A stretch of DNA of 64,000 nucleotides, taken from Acestrorhynchus altus. Lineage: Eukaryota; Chordata; Actinopteri; Characiformes; Acestrorhynchidae. How positions within the stretch are numbered: position 1 is the first letter of the stretch; each line of letters begins with the position of its first letter. The stretch lies in assembly GCA_034509495.1 (NCBI GenBank), contig CM067519.1:24070523-24134522 (forward strand). Direction: 5' to 3'. Shown in pieces: positions 38,111 through 49,742 of the stretch. The position numbers were made by a program, and so were the translations under genes. Below the pieces are notes generated by a model that was not told the DNA's origin, searched no databases, and was given only the letters and a program-made list of their open reading frames with translations.

Positions 38111-38856
38111 CAGTGAATGCAAAAAGTAATGGCACATGGTTGATCGGGGTTCCCAACCTTTTCAGAAACTAGGAAGTGTAACAGTCAGCAAGAAAACCAA
38201 ACTCGGAGAATTATGGTCTGAAAAATACCTTTTAAAAATGTCATCGTCTGTCCCAAGTGGACGTCAGAAAGACAAGCAATGAAGACGGTACGTAGTGGTG
38301 AAATGGGGACTACTTTAATATTGACAGTCGGTCTACGTGTGCTATCAGATCATATCTGATGGGTTGTGTTTGTGGATGATTGAGCTGCAGTGTCTGTCAT
38401 TGTCTGCACAATGACTGTGGCTGTGTTGTCAAATTGATTGTTTAATTTGCATGATGTTACTTGTACAGTGTTATTGTTTGTGCATTTCTGTTTGTGGTTA
38501 TAGTTTGAACACACTTGATTGCTTCAGTGTCCGCTGTGGACTGCTAACTCCCCCTAATGTCGGCGGAAGTTTGAATTGGATATTGCAGGATAAAAATATC
38601 CTGTTGGTTATTATATATTCAAGAACTCTGCATGGGTGACTGGAAAAGTGTCTGTGTCATTGTTGGAAGAGTGGAATGGTGATTCACAGTGTAATTGACC
38701 CGACACCACTTCTGGGTATTGCATTGGTGCCATCTCTGCTGAACTCATTGATTTTATAAAGGCATCACACAGGAAAACCTTGTGTGACTTGTGTGACACG
38801 TGATAGGATTTGGTTTGACAAGTGGTGGGAAGATATTGCTGGGCAATAAACAATGT

Positions 38857-38896
<40 letters not shown>

Positions 38897-38966
38897 GCGC
38901 ACAGGCACACGCACAGGCACACACACACACGCGCACACACACAGGCACACACACACACACACAGGC
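38857..38966. repeat. (CA)n microsatellite with CG and AGGC interruptions
   Basis: About 18 CA units, then CGCG and ACAGGCAC-type interruptions to 38966. Confidence 0.95.
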
Positions 38967-39719
38967 ACACTCATGTACAATACAAATGCAATGTGTGTTT
39001 TCTGATGCATGTAGTCACTGTCGTAAAAATAAATGTGACCACAGAAAATGACTAGTCTTGTCTAAATTGTCTGCCTGTATTATTTATTAATAAACTGATT
39101 CTGATTCGCAGGGTCCCAATTCAGTACAATTCGTTTGATTATATTCATTTAGATCTATTTCACTCACAATAACAGGTTTTAAATTCAGCTGCAGCACTGA
39201 AATCGAGCCGACCCGATTCGAGTGCCGTGTGGCAGCTTATGCTGGCTTTATTAGCTCCAGCCAAGAATTGTTACTGTCTCCAAAATCAGTGTGAAAACAA
39301 GATTTATGGGTAAAATGGGAGTTGTACCACATTTTACCCCCAGTAAGAGGAGCCAGAGCATGCTGTTATTGTACGAACTGAATTTGTTAACGTGTTGGTG
39401 AGCAAAACTTGTCCTGACCCAGACAGACTGAAGCAGGACAAGCAGACTGAAAAGTGGGTCCCAAAGTTTCTGAGGGTGTGTTTTAATGTGGGTGCAAACC
39501 TGCAGTTATTTAAGCATTTTGGCAAATTATTTATTATTTACTGTTTAACGCATTAGGACTGATTTGGATTTGAATCAGCTGACAGAATTAAGGTACTTTC
39601 ATTAAATCAGATCAAGAACCCAAAAGAACCGGATCAGGACATCAGTGATATTGGTCTACTGCAGGCTAATGATTGACATCTCTTTATCTTTTTCCCCTCT
39701 CTTTTTTTCTCTTTTAAAG

Positions 39720-39783
39720 GGTTTGAGGTGCTGGTGGTGGTGTGTGTGTGTGTGTGTGTGTATGAGTGTGTGTGTGTGTGAGG
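39720..39783 (+). promoter_or_regulatory. erbin: erbin exon 2 leader (5' UTR) with TG repeat and uATG
   Basis: The acceptor is a strong pyrimidine tract ending TTTTCTCTTTTAAAG at 39719. The leader is mostly (TG)n. An upstream ATG at 39762 (weak context, T at -3) opens an 11-codon frame including stop. That frame overlaps the erbin ATG in the +1 phase and ends at 39794. Such an overlapping uORF, if translated, would lower erbin output. Confidence 0.75.
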
Positions 39784-39972
39784 ATGAGCTCTAAGCGGAG
39801 TCTGTTGGTGCGGCTGGTGCCATGCCGGTGTCTGCGGGGGGAGGAGGAGACGGTCACGTCGCTGGACTACTCCCACTGCAGCCTGGAGCAGGTGCCCAAA
39901 GAGATCTTTGGCTTCGAGAAGACGCTGGAAGAGCTCTACCTGGACGCCAACCAGATCGAGGAGCTTCCCAAA
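39784..39972 (+). CDS. erbin: Erbin coding exon 2 (residues 1-63)
   Basis: The start ATG is at 39784, with A at -3, directly before the family N-terminus. Residues 1-20 are basic and contain Cys14 and Cys16 in VPCRC, the pair whose palmitoylation is known to attach erbin to the basolateral membrane. Residues 20-63 hold GEEETVT, then LDYSHCSLEQVPKEIF and LEELYLDANQIEELPK (LRR 1 and 2). An in-frame GTG-led extension upstream lies in the TG repeat and is not credible. The exon ends in phase 0 before GTACGT. Its 63 codons match the human exon length. Confidence 0.96.
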
Positions 39973-41380
39973 GTACGTGAGGCGAGGGTTGGGTCTGGGG
40001 ATTTGGGGTGAGGTGTGTAGTAATATGCTGTGGTAACAACCCAGTTTTGGCAAACCATGGGTTAAGAAGGGTCTTATGTGCACTGTAGCTGAACCGACTT
40101 GGGGTTCTTGAACCACACCGACTGCACCAGCGGTTTGCAGGTTGAGGCACTTATCATTTTAGTACCTCAGGCTCTCGTACTTTACTTTTCATGCTCCCGT
40201 GGTGATCACAGTAATACTGAAACTGCACTGAAATTGTTGCATGCAGCATTAATAGCACGACAGCGCTCAAGGTTTGCTGTGGTTGGGCCCTCGGTTCCTG
40301 CCTTACCTTAACAGAAGGTTCTTTGCAGATATTTAAGTCACTGCCTTTAAAGCAACATTAAGCAATTCTCTCTTAAAGTAGCAGCTGCAGAATCATACTG
40401 ACTTTAATCGGGAAAATCTCATTATTGGGCACTTGGGCACTGCCACTGCACTACAGCGGATTGTGAAGGAAAAATGGCATATATCAGTCTGCCTCAGTCC
40501 ACATGCTTCTTTCACTTCAAATACTGGTTCTGTACCTGTCATCTCCCTGAGGGAGAGTTCAACTATAGGGGGAGCCCTGGAGTAAAAATACAAATTATTG
40601 CATATTGCTGCTTTAATACATGCACACTGTAACTACAAAAGCCTAGCCGACAGCTGCATTTGTTGTCTGCTTCGCCACAGGTAGCTTTTCCAAAGTGAAG
40701 GATGCTTCGTAAACGGCAGAGAAATGCGGCTATGTCCGGATATATCTTTCACAGCCCTCAGGTTAAAATAGAACAGTGAAAATGGTGGAAAATGAATGTT
40801 CTGAAGGAACATTAGTTTTAAAACATTGAAGTATTGAATCCCTCAAGTTTTGCAGCACAGTTTCAAGAAACTACTAAGAAGTCCCAAGAAGGACTGCAAA
40901 CTAAGCTGGAATGTGGCTTATGACAGTGGCATACCTCTGTGTTAGAGGGGCATCCAGTCTTGTCCACAAAGGGTCAGAGATGCTGGAGGTTTGTAATCTG
41001 GCAAAACAGGAGCACACGTCAAGTGGTCTCTGAAGACTGAGACTAGTTGGTTAAACAAGAAGAATCAGGTGTGCTTCAGATTGTTTGGAATGAAAAGCTG
41101 CAGCCAGACTAAAATTGCAAATTACATTAGACGTCCCTGCTCCCAATGACAGTATAAAAATAAACAAATAAATAAATAAGACACCGTCCACAATAAAGAC
41201 ACTTTATTGGGTTTAGTGTCTTCATGAAGGTCCATTAAACCCTGATCAGGGAATGATCTGATTTTACTGCTTTTTGTTCAGACTTCGTTATTATCTCCAT
41301 CCCTCCACGTATGACTGTCTAACTGACTTTCTTGTCTGTTGTCTTTAATTTTTTTTTTTTTGGTTCTTTCCCCTCCACAG
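39973..41380 (+). other. Intron 2 (1,408 bp)
   Basis: GTACGT...CCTCCACAG. No repeat family or coding segment recognised; it ends in a T-rich tract with T12 near 41349-41361. Confidence 0.85.
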
Positions 41381-41498
41381 CAACTGTTTAACTGCCAGTT
41401 ACTGCACCGGCTGAGTCTGCCAGACAACGACCTCACCGTACTGCCGCCGGCCATCGCTAACCTCATCAATCTCAGGGAGCTTGACGTCAGCAAGAACA
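41381..41498 (+). CDS. erbin: Erbin coding exon 3 (residues 64-102, codon 103 split)
   Basis: Encodes QLFNCQ, LHRLSLPDNDLTVLPPAI and LRELDVSKN, that is LRR 3 and the start of LRR 4. It begins in phase 0 and ends in phase 1 (A before GTAAGT). The split codon becomes AGC, Ser103, where mammalian erbin has Gly (SKNGIQEF). The acceptor is CCCCTCCACAG. The Leu-x-Leu-x-Asn/Asp framework is complete. Confidence 0.96.
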
Positions 41499-44073
41499 GT
41501 AAGTCCCAAAAAAGAAGAAAAAGAAAGTGAGGAAAACCCCCATCACCGTGTAACTCTTTCATTGTGGCTGAAGTTAGTGGACAATGGACAAGAAATCATA
41601 TCCCGATGTATATTTTTGCTGAATGGCGACGTGCGATAAACGATATGATGAGCATGGGGCGGAGCAGAGCGAAGCAGAAGAAAAAAAGGTTTCAATAAGA
41701 TTGAAACAATGTTATTTAAAAACTTTAAAACTTGATATAAATGATATCTGTGATATAAATATAAATGCGATATGACAAATTGATGCATCAAAATATAGTG
41801 CGTCTTGAATCATGGATGATGCCATACTTGTTTATAGACAACAGTCATACAGGGTCAGCAAGTCTCTTAGATGTTACTGAACATCTCCACAGGGTTTGAT
41901 GGGGTAGGCCTGCAGTTTGCAGGATGCCTCTTGGAGGCTACGCGCTTGTTTGCAACATTAGCCTTGCAGCTCCACTGCGAAAGTAGCAAACGTCCAGTCG
42001 TGCCCTGGCTGATTGGTTGCATTTAGGGTAGACGTGTTTATCCTTTCTCTAACAAAATTGCTTTCAACTAATATCGGAGTTGTTTTAGAGATGCATGCTG
42101 CTGACGTACAGCGCTCCAGGGAAGTGTTTACACCGAGCCGGAGTGCAGTGACATGCAAAACCTGACACTAGTTCCTCATTTCCTCCATGACGAGTGCAGG
42201 TTAAACGCTCACGCACACGCACGCATGTTGCTGCACTCTTCAGCAGTTTTGTGCACGCAGAGCTGTCGGCTTCTGAGCATTATGAGGAGCAATGTGTGCT
42301 GAACAGGCCTGAGCCTGTCAGTCCCATCACCCCAGGCCTGTCCATTTGTTGGACACTGATCACTGTTGCACATAGTGGTTAGATAGCATGTAGTTTATGA
42401 TATGTGTATCAAGAAGCCTGGAGAACTGCATGTTGCCTGGATTCAGGTAAAAAGCAAATGGTGAGCATCGCTCCTGTGGCTCGACCAGAGCAGAGGCAGT
42501 TGGAACAAAATCCTAGGGCAGATTTTGACTCGCTGGACCTGAAATCCCCAGCTCTCTTTGAATCCTCTTAGGGATTATCTACTGTGAGATTGTGTTGTTT
42601 TATTGGTTTGTTCTTTTCATTCCTCAAGTGTTAGAAAGTCAAAACTGACAGAGCTGTAAGGCGAACCGGTCCGAAGCTCGTCAGGGTCAGGATGTGCTCT
42701 CTGAGAAAGGATCACAGATGTTCAGTCAGCACTTGTGTGTGTCTGCTTGCATTTGGGTAGCAAATTTTACCTGTGGTTGCTTGTGTGCGAGAGGATGTCA
42801 CCGTAAGATTAATTATAGAGTGAAAGATCTGCGGGTGGTGAAAGAGGAAATACGCAGCGTTCACTTGCGAATCTCCAAAGTTTGCTTTCTCAAGTCACAC
42901 ACAAACAGCTCGACACTGACCGGTACAGGTTTATTTTTTTCTCAGAACGTTATCTCCCCCCATCTGTGCCCGACCTCACCAATGCTCTTGTGGTTAAGTG
43001 CAATCAGATCCTTGCAGCAATGTTCGAACATGTACTTGAAGTCCATCTCAAGGCTTTATATATGATACTATATGAATTAATGAAAACTCAAGTATCAGTA
43101 TTGATCTGAAACACACAATGCTGAATAATTAAAGAGTAAAAACAGTGGATCATGTATCATAAATCATATATACTTATGTTTAATAACAAACACAAGATAC
43201 ATTTGGGTTAATAAAAGATGGTAACCTGTGTGGCACTGGTGATATTTTGTAATATTGCAAACTATTCTTAATACTTTACGTGTGAAAGCTTCCCGAATGC
43301 ACCGAAATCGCATGCAACATGTAACCACAGGTGTGTCTGCTTGCATTCGTGTAGCACAGACACACACACACATACGCGCACACACCAGTGCTGAGCATCT
43401 GTGAGCCATCATTAGAGAACACATTCTGACCCTGATGAGCTTCACACCAGTTTACCTCGCTGCTCTTTCTGTTCTGACTTCCTGCCACTTAAAGGAAGCA
43501 GAGCATGGCTTTGAAACTCCTTGCTGCCTCCGTTGTGTGTAAGAGCACAGAGCTGCTCCCTTGTCCTGATCCTCTCACTCCACTCTACAAACAGCAGGCT
43601 GTGTGCTGGAAAAAGCCTGGCGATACGATACTCATCACAATACAGAGGTTACGAGTTTGTGTTGATATATTGCGATACTGTAAGAAATTTGCCTTTTATT
43701 TTAAAATCGAGTTTTAGTAAAACTCATGGTATTAAAACTGTCATGTACTTACAGTAAATGTTTACTGTTTATCCAGGAAAAGTTTACTGTTTTGTCACAA
43801 CAGATACACCAGTGCCATCTAGTGGTTGGAGTTTAAACACAACACAAAATGAACAACTGACTGAAACCCTATTATTGTGATACTTTTGGTGTTTAGACAT
43901 ATTGTACAGATGTATATTTACAGGTACATACAGTCTACAGATGTGTATTTACAGGTACATACAGTCTACAGATGTGTATTTACAGGTACATATAGTGCAG
44001 CCTAACAGTGTTTAAAGTCATCATGTGTGACGGAGCGATGACACCAGTGCATTGTTCTTTTGATTCTTTTCAG
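41499..44073 (+). other. Intron 3 (2,575 bp)
   Basis: GTAAGT...TTTTCAG. It contains AT-rich sequence resembling a dispersed GATAT-type repeat at about 41580-41770, a further repeat-like stretch around 43610-43850, and a 31-bp tandem repeat at 43906-43998. Nothing coding was seen. Confidence 0.85.
43906..43998. repeat. 31-bp tandem repeat, 3 units
   Basis: Unit ACAGATGTGTATTTACAGGT plus ACATACAGTCT, starting at 43906, 43937 and 43968. Confidence 0.95.
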
Positions 44074-44152
44074 GCATTCAGGAGTTTCCTGAGAATATTA
44101 AGAACTGCAAAGTCCTGGCCATCGTTGAAGCGAGTGTGAATCCCATTTCAAA
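44074..44152 (+). CDS. erbin: Erbin coding exon 4 (residues 104-128)
   Basis: Completes codon 103 with GC, then encodes IQEFPENIKNCKVL and IVEASVNPIS (LRR 4-5), ending with AA of Lys129 before GTAAGC. The acceptor is GATTCTTTTCAG. The 79-nt length and both phases agree with the neighbouring exons. Confidence 0.96.
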
Positions 44153-44375
44153 GTAAGCATCTGTGTCTTCTCAACACAAGATTAAGAACACTTTAATAGT
44201 CAGTTTTAAGATGTTGGATGAATTTCAGGATTTTAAGGTCAAACCTAAACCTTGACTTAAGTGTCAAATTGTAGTTTAGTCTAAGAAGTTTAATTTGTTT
44301 TATGAACTGTAGTTTTAATGACATATTTTAGGTAAAACTAAACGAGTAATGGTTGTTTTATTGTTTCTGCTGCAG
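44153..44375 (+). other. Intron 4 (223 bp)
   Basis: GTAAGC...TTTCTGCTGCAG. AT-rich and featureless; the shortest intron of the gene in this window. Confidence 0.9.
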
Positions 44376-44465
44376 ACTCCCAGAAGGTTTCACACAACTC
44401 CTCAGTCTGACCCAGCTCTACCTGAATGATGCCTTCCTTGAGTTCCTGCCAGCCAGCTTTGGCAG
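44376..44465 (+). CDS. erbin: Erbin coding exon 5 (residues 129-159)
   Basis: Encodes LPEGFTQLLS and LTQLYLNDAFLEFLPASF (LRR 5-6). LNDAFLEFLPA is a near-invariant stretch of erbin and densin. Starts in phase 2 (A completing Lys129) and ends AG before GTCAGA, phase 2. Confidence 0.96.
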
Positions 44466-44614
44466 GTCAGACAGTTCTGTCCTCTGTCCTCAAATCAAGA
44501 ACAAAAGTTTCAAACAATTCAGAACCATTTACAAAACGAGGGCTCATCAGACCAGGTCCAGTGGTTAGCATGGGCACTCTGACTGGGGTGAGATGGGGTA
44601 GTGTTCAGTCCTCA

Positions 44615-44780
44615 CTATATGTCCAAATGTTTATGGACACGCATTCGAACAAATGCATTCAGTTACTTTCATTTGCACCCATTGCTGACACAGATGTGCA
44701 AATGCCAGTAGAATAGGACTCTCTGGACAGATAAACCAGAACCTCTTGGCTTCATGCCTAACGTCAAGCATGGACAGAAA
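44615..44780 (+). mobile_element. Tc1-like MITE fragment
   Basis: ATGTCCAAATGTTTATGGAC terminus, then TTTGCACCCATTGCTGACAC, GTGCAAATGCCAGTAGAATA and a CATGCCTAACGTCAAGCATG segment. Same family as 18080-18435. Confidence 0.6.
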
Positions 44781-45663
44781 AGATGTAAAGTCCTCCAGCA
44801 TTGTGGCTTGTTGGCTGTATACTCTTGAAAAATATAGCTACTGTCAAGGGTTTTTTAGCAACCACAATGAAGCTGAGTGTGTGAACAACCTTTAAAGAAT
44901 CATGTTAACTTTTTTTAAACCTTTAAAATGTTCTTCACACTCTTAAAAATAGAGGTGCTACCAAGGATTCTTTGAGCGATGCATCTATAAAGAACCATTT
45001 TATGGCTGTAACAATTTGGCCCTCATCAGTGCTGCTCAGATCTTCACACCTGATCATTTCTTCTTCATGCAACATGTCAAGTATGAGAGCCAGCTGCGTC
45101 TTAACCTCTGTTCTCAAAGAGCTAAAACTAATGTTTTTGGCAAAAAAAAAAAAAAAACACTTTTACAAATTTTACAAAGTTAAAGTCCAATGAGTGGTTT
45201 GTCGCAGTTACTTCTCACGCAGCATGAATCTTCTTTCTCTGCTGTGTTCATATCAGCCACCAGCCTGTTGAGAAGCTGAATTCCACAAGCTGTTAAATCA
45301 AGACCAGAAAGTCCATCTTGAGTGTTTTCAGTGACATAAGAGCACATTCCATGAAGGCTTATCATATCTGCTGCAGCAGGAAGTTCACTGTCCTGGAGAA
45401 GCTCAGGCCGTTTGGTGAAAGGTCATTCATCAGAAGACTCGTTACATATAAAAACAATCTTACATGCACAGATGTATGTGTATGCATGGCCGATTAGATC
45501 ACTGGTTTACTGCGTTCCCATGCAATAGGAGACTGTTCTCATATGTCAAAGTTCACACACACTCGGATACAGTGGATAGAAAGGCATGTGTGGGTCACTT
45601 TGTTTTAATAGAGGCTGATTATTGGTAGTTTGAGTGTGAATTTTATGACATTTGGGACATTAC

Positions 45664-45735
45664 TACTGGCTCAGTGGTTAGAGTACTGACTCTTGATCAC
45701 ATGGTTGTGGGTTCAGAACCCATCCTACCCTCTTG
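45664..45735 (+). repeat. tRNA-like SINE head
   Basis: An A box TGGCTCAGTGG (45667-45677) and B box GGTTCAGAACC (45710-45720) lie 32 bp apart, the layout of a tRNA-derived RNA polymerase III promoter. The region cannot fold as a proper tRNA acceptor stem and is followed by SINE-like sequence, so it is a truncated SINE, not a tRNA gene. Confidence 0.6.
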
Positions 45736-46051
45736 CATGGCTGCATACCAGTCAAAGTCCTTACACATTAGTGTCTTCTCATGTCCAAATGTTTGTGGAC
45801 ACCCCCTTTCTATTGACTGCATTCAGGTGAAAATTCCTGTATTTTTAATATCACACTACATGTTGCTAAAAAATAGAAATACATGTTGCAATGTCAATTT
45901 TTTTCCAGTATTGTTCAACCTTAGTAAACTGTTAAAGTTTTGTACCTCAAGAAAGTCATTGTTTACATGCCATCCCTTCGTTTCTGTCAATAAATGCATA
46001 ATAAATGAATAAATCTCAATTTATTTTCTCTTTGTTCTGCTGTGTTCACAG

Positions 46052-46108
46052 ACTAACCAAACTGCAGATCCTGGAGCTCCGGGAGAACCAGTTGAAGATG
46101 CTGCCAAA
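46052..46108 (+). CDS. erbin: Erbin coding exon 6 (residues 159-178)
   Basis: A 57-nt exon encoding LTKLQILELRENQLKMLP (LRR 7), identical to mammalian erbin over this block as I know it, and different from densin (LVKLRILELRENHLKTLP). Acceptor GTGTTCACAG; ends AA of Lys178 before GTGAGT. Confidence 0.96.
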
Positions 46109-47684
46109 GTGAGTCCAGCACTGAAGCTAATGTGATATAATGAAAATAATTAGACGGAAGAGCCTCTCTTATTGCCTCTAATTGAGATGTGGTGAGAGAG
46201 CCGCAAAGAAAAATTGCAGTGACAGGAACTTGGAGCACTCGTTTTACTTCTCTCTTTTGAACCCTTGAACACTTTTTGGTGTAACTTTATGACGTAATAA
46301 ACAGCACAAATATAACCTCTTCCCGAAAACCCAGAGGCCCCTAGACCTGCATGCAGGTTTACGTGGAAAATGGTCTTACGCAACCGCAAGCATTAACACA
46401 GGTCAGCGATAGGAGACGTTCCTTTAACCTTCTCTCTTCCTCTCCTCCAGCATCTGTTCTCTCCTCCCCCATCCTTCTGTTTCTCTACAGTGTGACATTG
46501 CACTCCAGCATTACACGGGATGTGATGCTGTTTACTTGCTGAGATGGGTTTTATAACCATGTTGCTGCTTCCTCGTGTAAAAGCAGCTGTGCGCACACAC
46601 GTGTGAGCGTGCAAGCTGTGAAATTAAAAGTTACTCTGACCCTACTTTAGTTGGTTATAAGAGCGAGCTTCCGCAGCCCTTAACTGATTATATTATAATC
46701 TTTTAAACAGGTTAAACAGAACATCTAGCCTTCAGAGTCTGAGTACATTTTCTGATCATGCAGCCTCTCCTTAATCATCTGAACGTTTAAGTCCTCACTG
46801 TTGGTCTTATTCAGCCTTTTGGGTTCTTCAACGTGGCTCATTCTCGTGAGGCCCGTGTGAGGAATGCTGGTCATGCCACATGGTTGGAGGGTTGCTCAGC
46901 AGTGCCTGCAGTGCCTGAGTCATTGGTCGGCCAGACCAGCTGACTGACCAGGATTCAGTAAACGTGCGTTTACTCAGCGTGTGTTCCTGACATTAGAATG
47001 ACTCTCACGTGACCTCAAAAGTCACGTCAAGAATGTGGCCAAGCTTGTTCCCAGCAGACGGGCTTTACATTCAAAACAGCGATCTGTCACCTAAACACAA
47101 AGAAATAAAGGTGTGTGTGTTTACAGGCATGCATGATTGCAAGCGTGAATCCTCTTCCGCTGTACTTTGTAGCTGCTACAGAAGATTGTGGATGTAGTGA
47201 CTCATCATAAAAAGAGGGTTGACTGGTGCAGGTGTCAGACACCTGACCCTTGAAGATGATAAATAAAGAGCAATTCGGCCCATTTTGTAAACGGTTATTG
47301 GGGCTTAAAGATGTGAACAGAGTTTAATGAATGCCATTTAATGCCTAGAAAAGTGACGTCCCGTTCCAAATCTGTTGCCTTATGCCTGAGTTTGTTTTCT
47401 GATAGTTTTGAGATCAGATTGTGAAGGACGTAGATCAAACATGATTAAAGTCGAAGCTGTAGGTCTTTTGGGGGTAAAATAACATTTTTAGCCTGATGTT
47501 TTGGAGATGTTCTAATTAGGGCTGGATATTGAAATTCACTCCTACAGAGACACAGACCAAAGAAGCATATCTGTGCCTGTAACTCTGTCTTTTCTGTCCC
47601 TTATCGAGACCTGGCAGATGTTTTGGAGAGCAATACCAAAAAGCACAGACCAAAGAATGGTCAGTGCTTGGCCCTTGTCCTTGT

Positions 47685-48312
47685 TTCTACGCTCACTATC
47701 CATTTTCTCTGCTCCTCTGACCACACAGGAGCACTTTGTAGTTCTATAATTACAGACTATAGTTCATCTGTTTCTCTGCAGACTTTATTCTCCTCCTTTC
47801 ACCCTGATCTTCAATGATCAGGACCCCACAGGATCACCACAGAGCAGCCATTATGTAGGTGGTGGGTCATTCACAGCACTACATGTACATCTACTCAGGG
47901 ACAAGTGGATCAGATACAGCAGTGCTGCTGGAGTGTTTGAACCCCCTCAGTGTCACTGCTGGACTGAGAACAGTCGGCCAACCAGAAATATCCAGTCAGC
48001 AGCGTCCTGTGAGCAGTGTCCTGTGAGCACTGATGAAGGACTAGAGCAGGGCCAACACAAACTGTGCAGAAACAAATGATCTGCTGTGTCTGACTTTACA
48101 TCTACAAGGTGGAGACACTAGGAGGGAGTGTCTAATGGAGTGGACAGTGACTGGACAGAGTGTTGAAACCCTCCAGCAGCACATCTGTGTCTGATCCACT
48201 CGTACCATCGTACCAACACACCATGTCAGCGTCACTGCAGTAGTCAGAGTGACCACCACCTACATAATACCTGCTCTATGGTGGTCCTGTGGGATCTTGA
48301 CCATTGAAGTAT
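47685..48312 (+). mobile_element. Palindromic MITE-like family, copy E (longest)
   Basis: Nearly full-length: CACTTTGTAGTTCTATAATT, CTCCTTTCACCCTGATCTTC, GTGTCACTGCTGGACTGAGA, GAGCACTGATGAAGGACTAG, GACTTTACATCTACAAGGTG, GAGTGTCTAATGGAGTGGAC and the inverse ACCTACATAATACCTGCTCT. The order shows the outer boxes recurring in inverted orientation, so the element is a long foldback. No ORF of transposase type. Confidence 0.8.
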
Positions 48313-49346
48313 AGCGTACAAGTACAAGAAGACTTGTATATTGATAGAAATGATGCCCAAATGTGATCATCGATTTTCCCCAAGATCTCTTGTACTGGAG
48401 TACAGGGTGTACTTTTCTCTGTGCAAGAATAAAAGCCAGCAATGTAGCCTCTGTAGGTCTGTGTGTGTGTATTTATTGGATGTTGTTTGTGTAGCTTGTA
48501 CTGCATTTACAGCGTTATTTTCTATGATTTACTCTTGTTTGATCTGACTGCAGATTAGTCTGATTGTTCAAAGACATCATTCCAATTAAGGCAACGCAAT
48601 AAAGGAATTCTGTTGTGATGCATGAAAAAGAGCGAAAGAACAAAGACTTGCATAATGTCAGCCATTATTTAAGTCAGCACAATAGTTGATATTGTACATC
48701 ATTGGCCTGAGACTGCTGGAGATGCGAGTTGTCCTTGATTAGCGTTGATTATACTGAAATTATTATCTGGATCAGACGTTAACGACAATGGAGTAATTAC
48801 AGAGCGCTCTCTGCAGAGTGCCCTGTAAACGCGGAGTGTAAGTTTCTGTGATGAAGAACCTGCAGTAGAATACAGCAGCTCTTGGACACTGGTCGGATTG
48901 AAACTCCAGTGGGTGGTGGGGTGGTGGGACGGGGGAGTGTGAAAATGACAGCCTTTTTTATTCTGCTCACTTATAGTGTGAATCTCGCCTTGGAGGAAAT
49001 GCATTTTCTGGGCTGCATTGCGTTGTGGTGTTCTCTCACCACCACTGCGCTCCACTGCAGGAGACCGCCTCAGGATTATCTGGTCGATATTGAAGCTCAG
49101 TGTTTCCATCTGTTCTGTGAGACAAATGAAGAGCAGATAGGCCTCCAGTGCTGATGTAGTAAATGTCCCTATTCAATGTTTTAACATCCTTTATGTTCCC
49201 CTAGGGGCGTGTGTGTGCGCATAAAAAGAGAATGGATTGCTGTTGTAGATAACAGGGTTGTAATATGGTGATACCAAAAGACAGTTTCACAATATTGCAT
49301 CACATTTTTGTTCTTCTGATATTTAATGACCACATCAAATTTCAGC

Positions 49347-49742
49347 GGTAACGCTGCGGTGATGTTGGATGAGGACTGTAGACAGCGTGCTGCGCTAACG
49401 CGGCAGTGATTTTGGATGAGGACTGTAGCCAGCGTGCTGCGCTAACGCTGCGGTGATTTTGGACGAGGACTGTAGCCAGCATGCTGCTGTAATGCTGTTG
49501 GATGAGGACTGTAGCCAGCGTGCTGCTGTAACACTGCGGTGATGATGGATGAGAACTGTAGCCAGCGTGCTGCTGTAACGCTGCAGTGATGTTGGATGAG
49601 AACTGTAGCCAGCGTGCTGCTGTAACGCTGCAGTGATGTTGGATGAGGACTGTAGCCAGCGTGCTGCTGTAACGCTGCAGCGATGTTGAATGAGGACTGT
49701 AGACAGCGTGCTGCGGTAACGCTGCAGTGATGTTGGACGGGT
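49347..49742. repeat. 47-bp minisatellite, about 8.5 units
   Basis: Unit begins GTGATGTTGGATGAGGACTG and continues TAGCCAGCGTGCTGCTGTAA then CGCTGCA. Unit starts are 49359, 49406, 49453, 49539, 49586, 49633, 49680 and 49727, with one unit shortened by 8 bp near 49497. All units are similar, so array length is probably variable. The minus-strand open frame of 139 codons is an artefact: 47 is not divisible by three. Confidence 0.95.

Larger units (their letters stand above)
7517..39719 (+). other. Presumed erbin intron 1 (~32 kb, non-coding)
   Basis: No reading frame in this stretch shows recognisable protein similarity apart from transposase relics. It contains the mobile elements, minisatellites, duplication and CNE-like blocks listed separately. 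Outside them I see nothing specific in about 9540-12520, 12800-14980, 18440-20260, 20600-22320, 25510-26950, 27830-28990, 29460-30180, 32840-33230, 35290-36230 and 38110-38850. Longer open frames around 11940-12300, 14785-15153 and 19245-19846 have no family resemblance and are treated as chance. Confidence 0.6.
44466..46051 (+). other. Intron 5 (1,586 bp)
   Basis: GTCAGA...GTGTTCACAG. It holds a Tc1-like MITE fragment (44615-44780), a common short repeat-like stretch near 44938-45002, an A15 tract at 45142-45156, a SINE head (45664-45735) and another MITE terminus at 45780-45830. Confidence 0.85.

Noticed and set aside
39766..39783. N-terminal extension of erbin starting at a GTG
   Set aside because: It lies in the TG microsatellite, uses a non-ATG start and is absent from the family; ATG at 39784 has a good context.
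45664..45735. A functional tRNA gene
   Set aside because: A and B boxes are present but acceptor and anticodon stems do not pair properly; better explained as a SINE head.
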